64,000 nt of DNA from Eudorina sp. 2006-703-Eu-15 (Eukaryota; Chlorophyta; Chlorophyceae; Chlamydomonadales; Volvocaceae), in NCBI GenBank assembly GCA_003117195.1, contig BDSI01000095.1:435505-499504 (forward strand), in the 5' to 3' direction. The notes under the pieces were generated by a model. That model was not told the origin of the DNA and made no database searches. It saw only the letters and a list, made by a program, of their open reading frames with translations. Positions 59,092-64,000 of the stretch are shown in pieces (the first letter of the stretch is position 1; every line of letters starts with the position of its first letter). Made by a program: the position numbers and the translations under genes.

Positions 59092-60919
59092 TCATTTTAA
59101 TGATTCCAGGATTGCTGCAAGCCTCCCGCCCTTATTCGCCCTCCCTCGTCCTTGATCGGGTGCGGCACGTTTTCCACCATCCCCCAAACTTCCCCTACTA
59201 CCGCTGCCGCCACCGCTGCTTCCCCCTCGGGTATTGGAGCCCGAAACCGCCTGCACGGACGGCGGCAACTGGGCCGTCTGGGCTCCCGACGCCCCATTAC
59301 CGCCGTTGCGTATGCTAAGCAAGCACAGCAACTGTGCCTGCTCACTCTCCAAAGCTCCATCAACTCTTCCCAAAGCCCCACCATCATCACCCCCGCCGCT
59401 GTTTCCGCCGCTGCCGCTAGGGTTGCCTCCACTTTGGCCGCTGCTGTTTCCACTGCCGACGGTTGGGCCGCTGCCGTTCGGGCCGCCGCCACTTTGGCCG
59501 TGGCCCCGGCCACTAGGTTCGCCACCGCTTTGGCCGCCGCTGTTCCCGCCGCCGCCGCTAGGGTTGCCTCCACTTTGGCCGCTGCTGTTTCCACTGCCGA
59601 CGGTTGGGCCGCTGCCGTTCGGGCCGCCGCCACTTTGGCCGTGGCCCCGGCCACTAGGTTCGCCACCGCTTTGGCCGCCGCTGTTCCCGCCGCCGCCGCT
59701 AGGGTTGCCTCCACTTTGGCCGCTGCTGTTTCCACTGCCGACGGTTGGGCCGCTGCCGTTCGGGCCGCCGCCACTTTGGCCGTGGCCCCGGCCACTAGGT
59801 TCGCCACCGCTTTGGCCGCCGCTGTTCCCGCCGCCGCCGCTAGGGTTGCCTCCACTCTGGCCGCCGCTGTTTCCACTGCCGACGGTTGGGCCGCTGCCAT
59901 TCAGGCCGCCGCCACTTCTGCCGTGGCCCCGGCCACTAGGTTCGCCACCGCTTTGGCCGCCGCTGTTTCCGCCGCCGCCGCTAGGGTTGCCTCCACTTTG
60001 GCCGCCGCTGTTTCCACTGCCGGCGGTTGGGCCGCTGCCATTCAGGCCGCCGCCACTTCTGCCGTGGCCCCGGCCACTAGGTTCGCCACCGCTTTGGCCG
60101 CCGCTGTTTCCGCCGCCGCCGCTAGGGTTGCCTCCACTTTGGCCGCCGCTGTTTCCACTGCCGGCGGTTGGGCCGCTGCCATTCGGGCCGCCGCCACTTT
60201 GGCCGTGGACCCTGCCCCTTGGTTCGCCACCACTTAGGTCGCCGCTGCTTCCGCTGCCACCGGTTCTGACACCTCCGCTGGTAGTGGGCCCATTAGGGCG
60301 TGAGCGGGCAGCGGCAACCGTGTCGCCTCACCACCAAACGCTCCATCATCCCCGCCGCTGCCGCTGGGCCTCACTACAGGGCGCGTGTGAGGCTGCAGCT
60401 GCACCGGCTCGCCCCCCGACACTGTATCAGGGCCGCTTCTCCCACCGCTGCCGTTGGCGCTGGGGCCCAATGCGGCACCAGCCACATTTGCAACGGGCTC
60501 GCAGCATGGGCAATACCAGTCCCCAGAAGGAATGGTGGTTAGAAGGCTACGACCCGGACCTGTGGTGCAGGTGCCTGCAGCTGCCTGACAGCGTACGCGT
60601 TCTTGACGAAATGCTCGACGTGTGCCATAAGCCGACGATCGCTCATCCATCCCCATTCGTGGCACTCGATGCCGGAGGACGTGGGGGACGCAACGACAAG
60701 CACAGCGGCCGGGAGTTGCCTGAAGTAGAGCGTGGAGCCTTGGGGTTTCGGTATGCAAGGCGACACGGCGGTAACCGGGAACTTCCTCACAGCAAACCAT
60801 CGAAACACTCACTTAATACGTAAGCCCTTGAACGCATCCTGAGTTAACTTGGTGAAAATCTGCTCCAACGCTTCGCGGACTTTGCGCAGGGCTGCCGCCA
60901 CCCTTGTGCTTGCCGTTTT
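59092..60919 (-). pseudogene. Minus-strand gene remnant with PHD-finger-like end and repeat-rich tail
   Basis: A possible first exon (about 60823-60919, after a TGTAG acceptor) reads STRVAAALRKVREALEQIF. Further on, LTTIPSGDWYCPCCEP (about 60494-60545) matches the C-terminal half of a PHD finger (L-x-x-I-P-x-G-D-W-Y-C-P-x-C). The preceding Cys/His ligands are scattered over other frames, so the finger is broken. The 141-bp satellite follows, and a last frame ends RLAAILESLK at 59092. It may be a second, convergent gene of the transposon. Confidence 0.35.
59411..60240. repeat. 141-bp (47-codon) satellite, about six units, inside the KDZ-like element
   Basis: GCTAGGGTTGCC recurs every 141 bases (CTAG at 59417, 59558, 59699, 59840, 59981 and 60122). 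The unit is a multiple of three and several frames stay open on both strands; the minus-strand Gly/Ser/Asn/Gln frame looks most protein-like. Confidence 0.9.
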
Positions 60920-61493
60920 CTACATAAAATCAATGGACACTTGTCCGTATATGCGAAATAATTACATGCAAGACAACCTCTCAGCACCTTCCTAGCCATA
61001 GCATCGGGCAACTGCGTTTGTAAGAATGTCGCCTAACGTCAAGGCGTGTATTGGTTGCTGCGATGAGGCTTTAGCATTGCCGAAGGTCAGGGACTAAATC
61101 ATATGTATCATGATTTTAGGACTTTTGGAAGTGAACATGGAAAATTCTCACTTTTGCAGATATTGTCATATGTTAAAGGTTTGTTGGGCTTTTGAGGCTA
61201 TTGCGGCGCCTTCGAGCTGTGGGTTTACATGCCGTACATGCAGGTGAAGTGCTGGGTCGTCGGGAAGGCTGTCGGGGTTGCGGGAAAACGACGGCGCTAG
61301 GTGGCGCGAGTCATTCCTGGGTCTCCCCGACCTCTTCGGGCGCGTCGGGTGAGGGCGCTTCAGCCACTGCGAAATGCTCCCCAGGGAAAATCGTTTGGGG
61401 AGATTTCTAGGCTCCCCAAGGGGAGGCACCTCTGGTACATTTGCACCTCCCCAACCGGAGAGTCTCCATAGCTTGGGGAGCGAGCCATACCTC

Positions 61494-61502
61494 ATTTAGC
61501 AC
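61494..61502 (+). repeat. Right target-site duplication of the KDZ-like element
   Basis: ATTTAGCAC, identical to 54788-54796. Confidence 0.85.
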
Positions 61503-61729
61503 ACGCCGCCCATTCTTAATCCAAGTATGCATCACGCGGCACCTGTTGCAACAAACATGAGCGCGAGAGGCGTTGGGTGGATGTTGACTCGGGTCCATGG
61601 AGACCGCGGAGCTTTACTTTGACCGTTTGTGCGCAAAGAATTTTTTCAGCAAAACGAAGGATACCTTGCAATAGAGGACAATTAATATGACAAATATTAC
61701 GAATTAGTTTAGCGGATAATGAACGTTTT

Positions 61730-64000
<2,271 letters not shown>

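Larger units (their letters stand above)
54797..61493 (+). mobile_element. 6.7-kb DNA transposon, KDZ-like, with long inverted termini and 9-bp target duplication
   Basis: Inverted termini 54797-55072 and about 61219-61493 (around ATGGCTYGCTCCCCAAGC and GGTTGGGGAGGTGCAAATG) differ at a few positions. Direct repeats ATTTAGCAC flank it at 54788-54796 and 61494-61502, and the uninterrupted site at 1866-2380 has this sequence once, which fixes the borders. Inside are a decayed KDZ-like gene on the plus strand, a 106-bp satellite, a 141-bp satellite and a minus-strand PHD-type remnant. The assignment to KDZ rests on the internal protein, not on the termini. Confidence 0.8.

Noticed and set aside
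59234..60823. 529-residue plus-strand Pro/Leu/Trp-rich frame and 361-residue Ala/Val-rich frame
   Set aside because: Almost entirely six copies of the 141-bp satellite. Other frames on both strands are equally open, and there is no domain outside the repeat.

Overview
The window is nuclear DNA from an intron-rich, GC-rich green alga, most likely a volvocalean chlorophyte (Chlamydomonas/Volvox relatives). The evidence is an extensin-like proline-rich protein with fasciclin domains resembling Volvox Algal-CAM, many short exons with GTGAGT-type donors, a TGTAA poly(A) motif, a plant-type Barentsz protein and plant-type EDR2-like proteins, very long (CA)n/(TG)n arrays, and volvocine-like transposons. 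The species cannot be named from the sequence.

Layout. (1) 1-12079, plus strand: 3' part of a GPI-anchored-type protein with five FAS1 domains and proline-rich linkers, 18 exons; its introns hold microsatellites and truncated retroelements. (2) 12.1-13.9 kb: intergenic, repeats, possible exon fragments. (3) 13940-16303, plus: one uninterrupted reading frame for a leucine-rich-repeat/F-box-like protein. (4) 17457-20277, minus: four-exon Barentsz/CASC3/MLN51-type protein (exon junction complex) with an unusual array of HDDR motifs. (5) 21910-33005 and 34100-49543, both minus: two tandem EDR2-like paralogues (PH, START-like, DUF1336) of 18 and 20 exons, with patches of near-perfect identity separated by diverged sequence. 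Introns of the second copy carry a hAT element, a 408-bp foldback element, tRNA-like SINE sequence and L1-like remains. (6) 49.5-54.5 kb: gene-poor, with a 190-bp minisatellite and a nuclear insertion of mitochondrial DNA containing a cox1 fragment. (7) 54530-61731: a ~510-bp repeat interrupted by a 6.7-kb DNA transposon with ~275-bp inverted termini and a perfect 9-bp target duplication. It carries a decayed Kyakuja-Dileera-Zisupton (KDZ)-like gene, two satellite arrays and a PHD-finger remnant; an uninterrupted copy of the target repeat lies at 1866-2380. (8) 61.7-64.0 kb: an 817-bp pure (CA)n array, then the 3' end of an L1-like retrotransposon ending in another (CA)n tail.

The host genes do not form one pathway: one is a cell-surface adhesion-type protein, one an RNA-processing factor, two are lipid-binding proteins and one is unassigned. 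All exon models were built by hand from splice motifs, reading-frame continuity and, for the EDR2-like pair, comparison of the two copies. No transcript data or database search was available.
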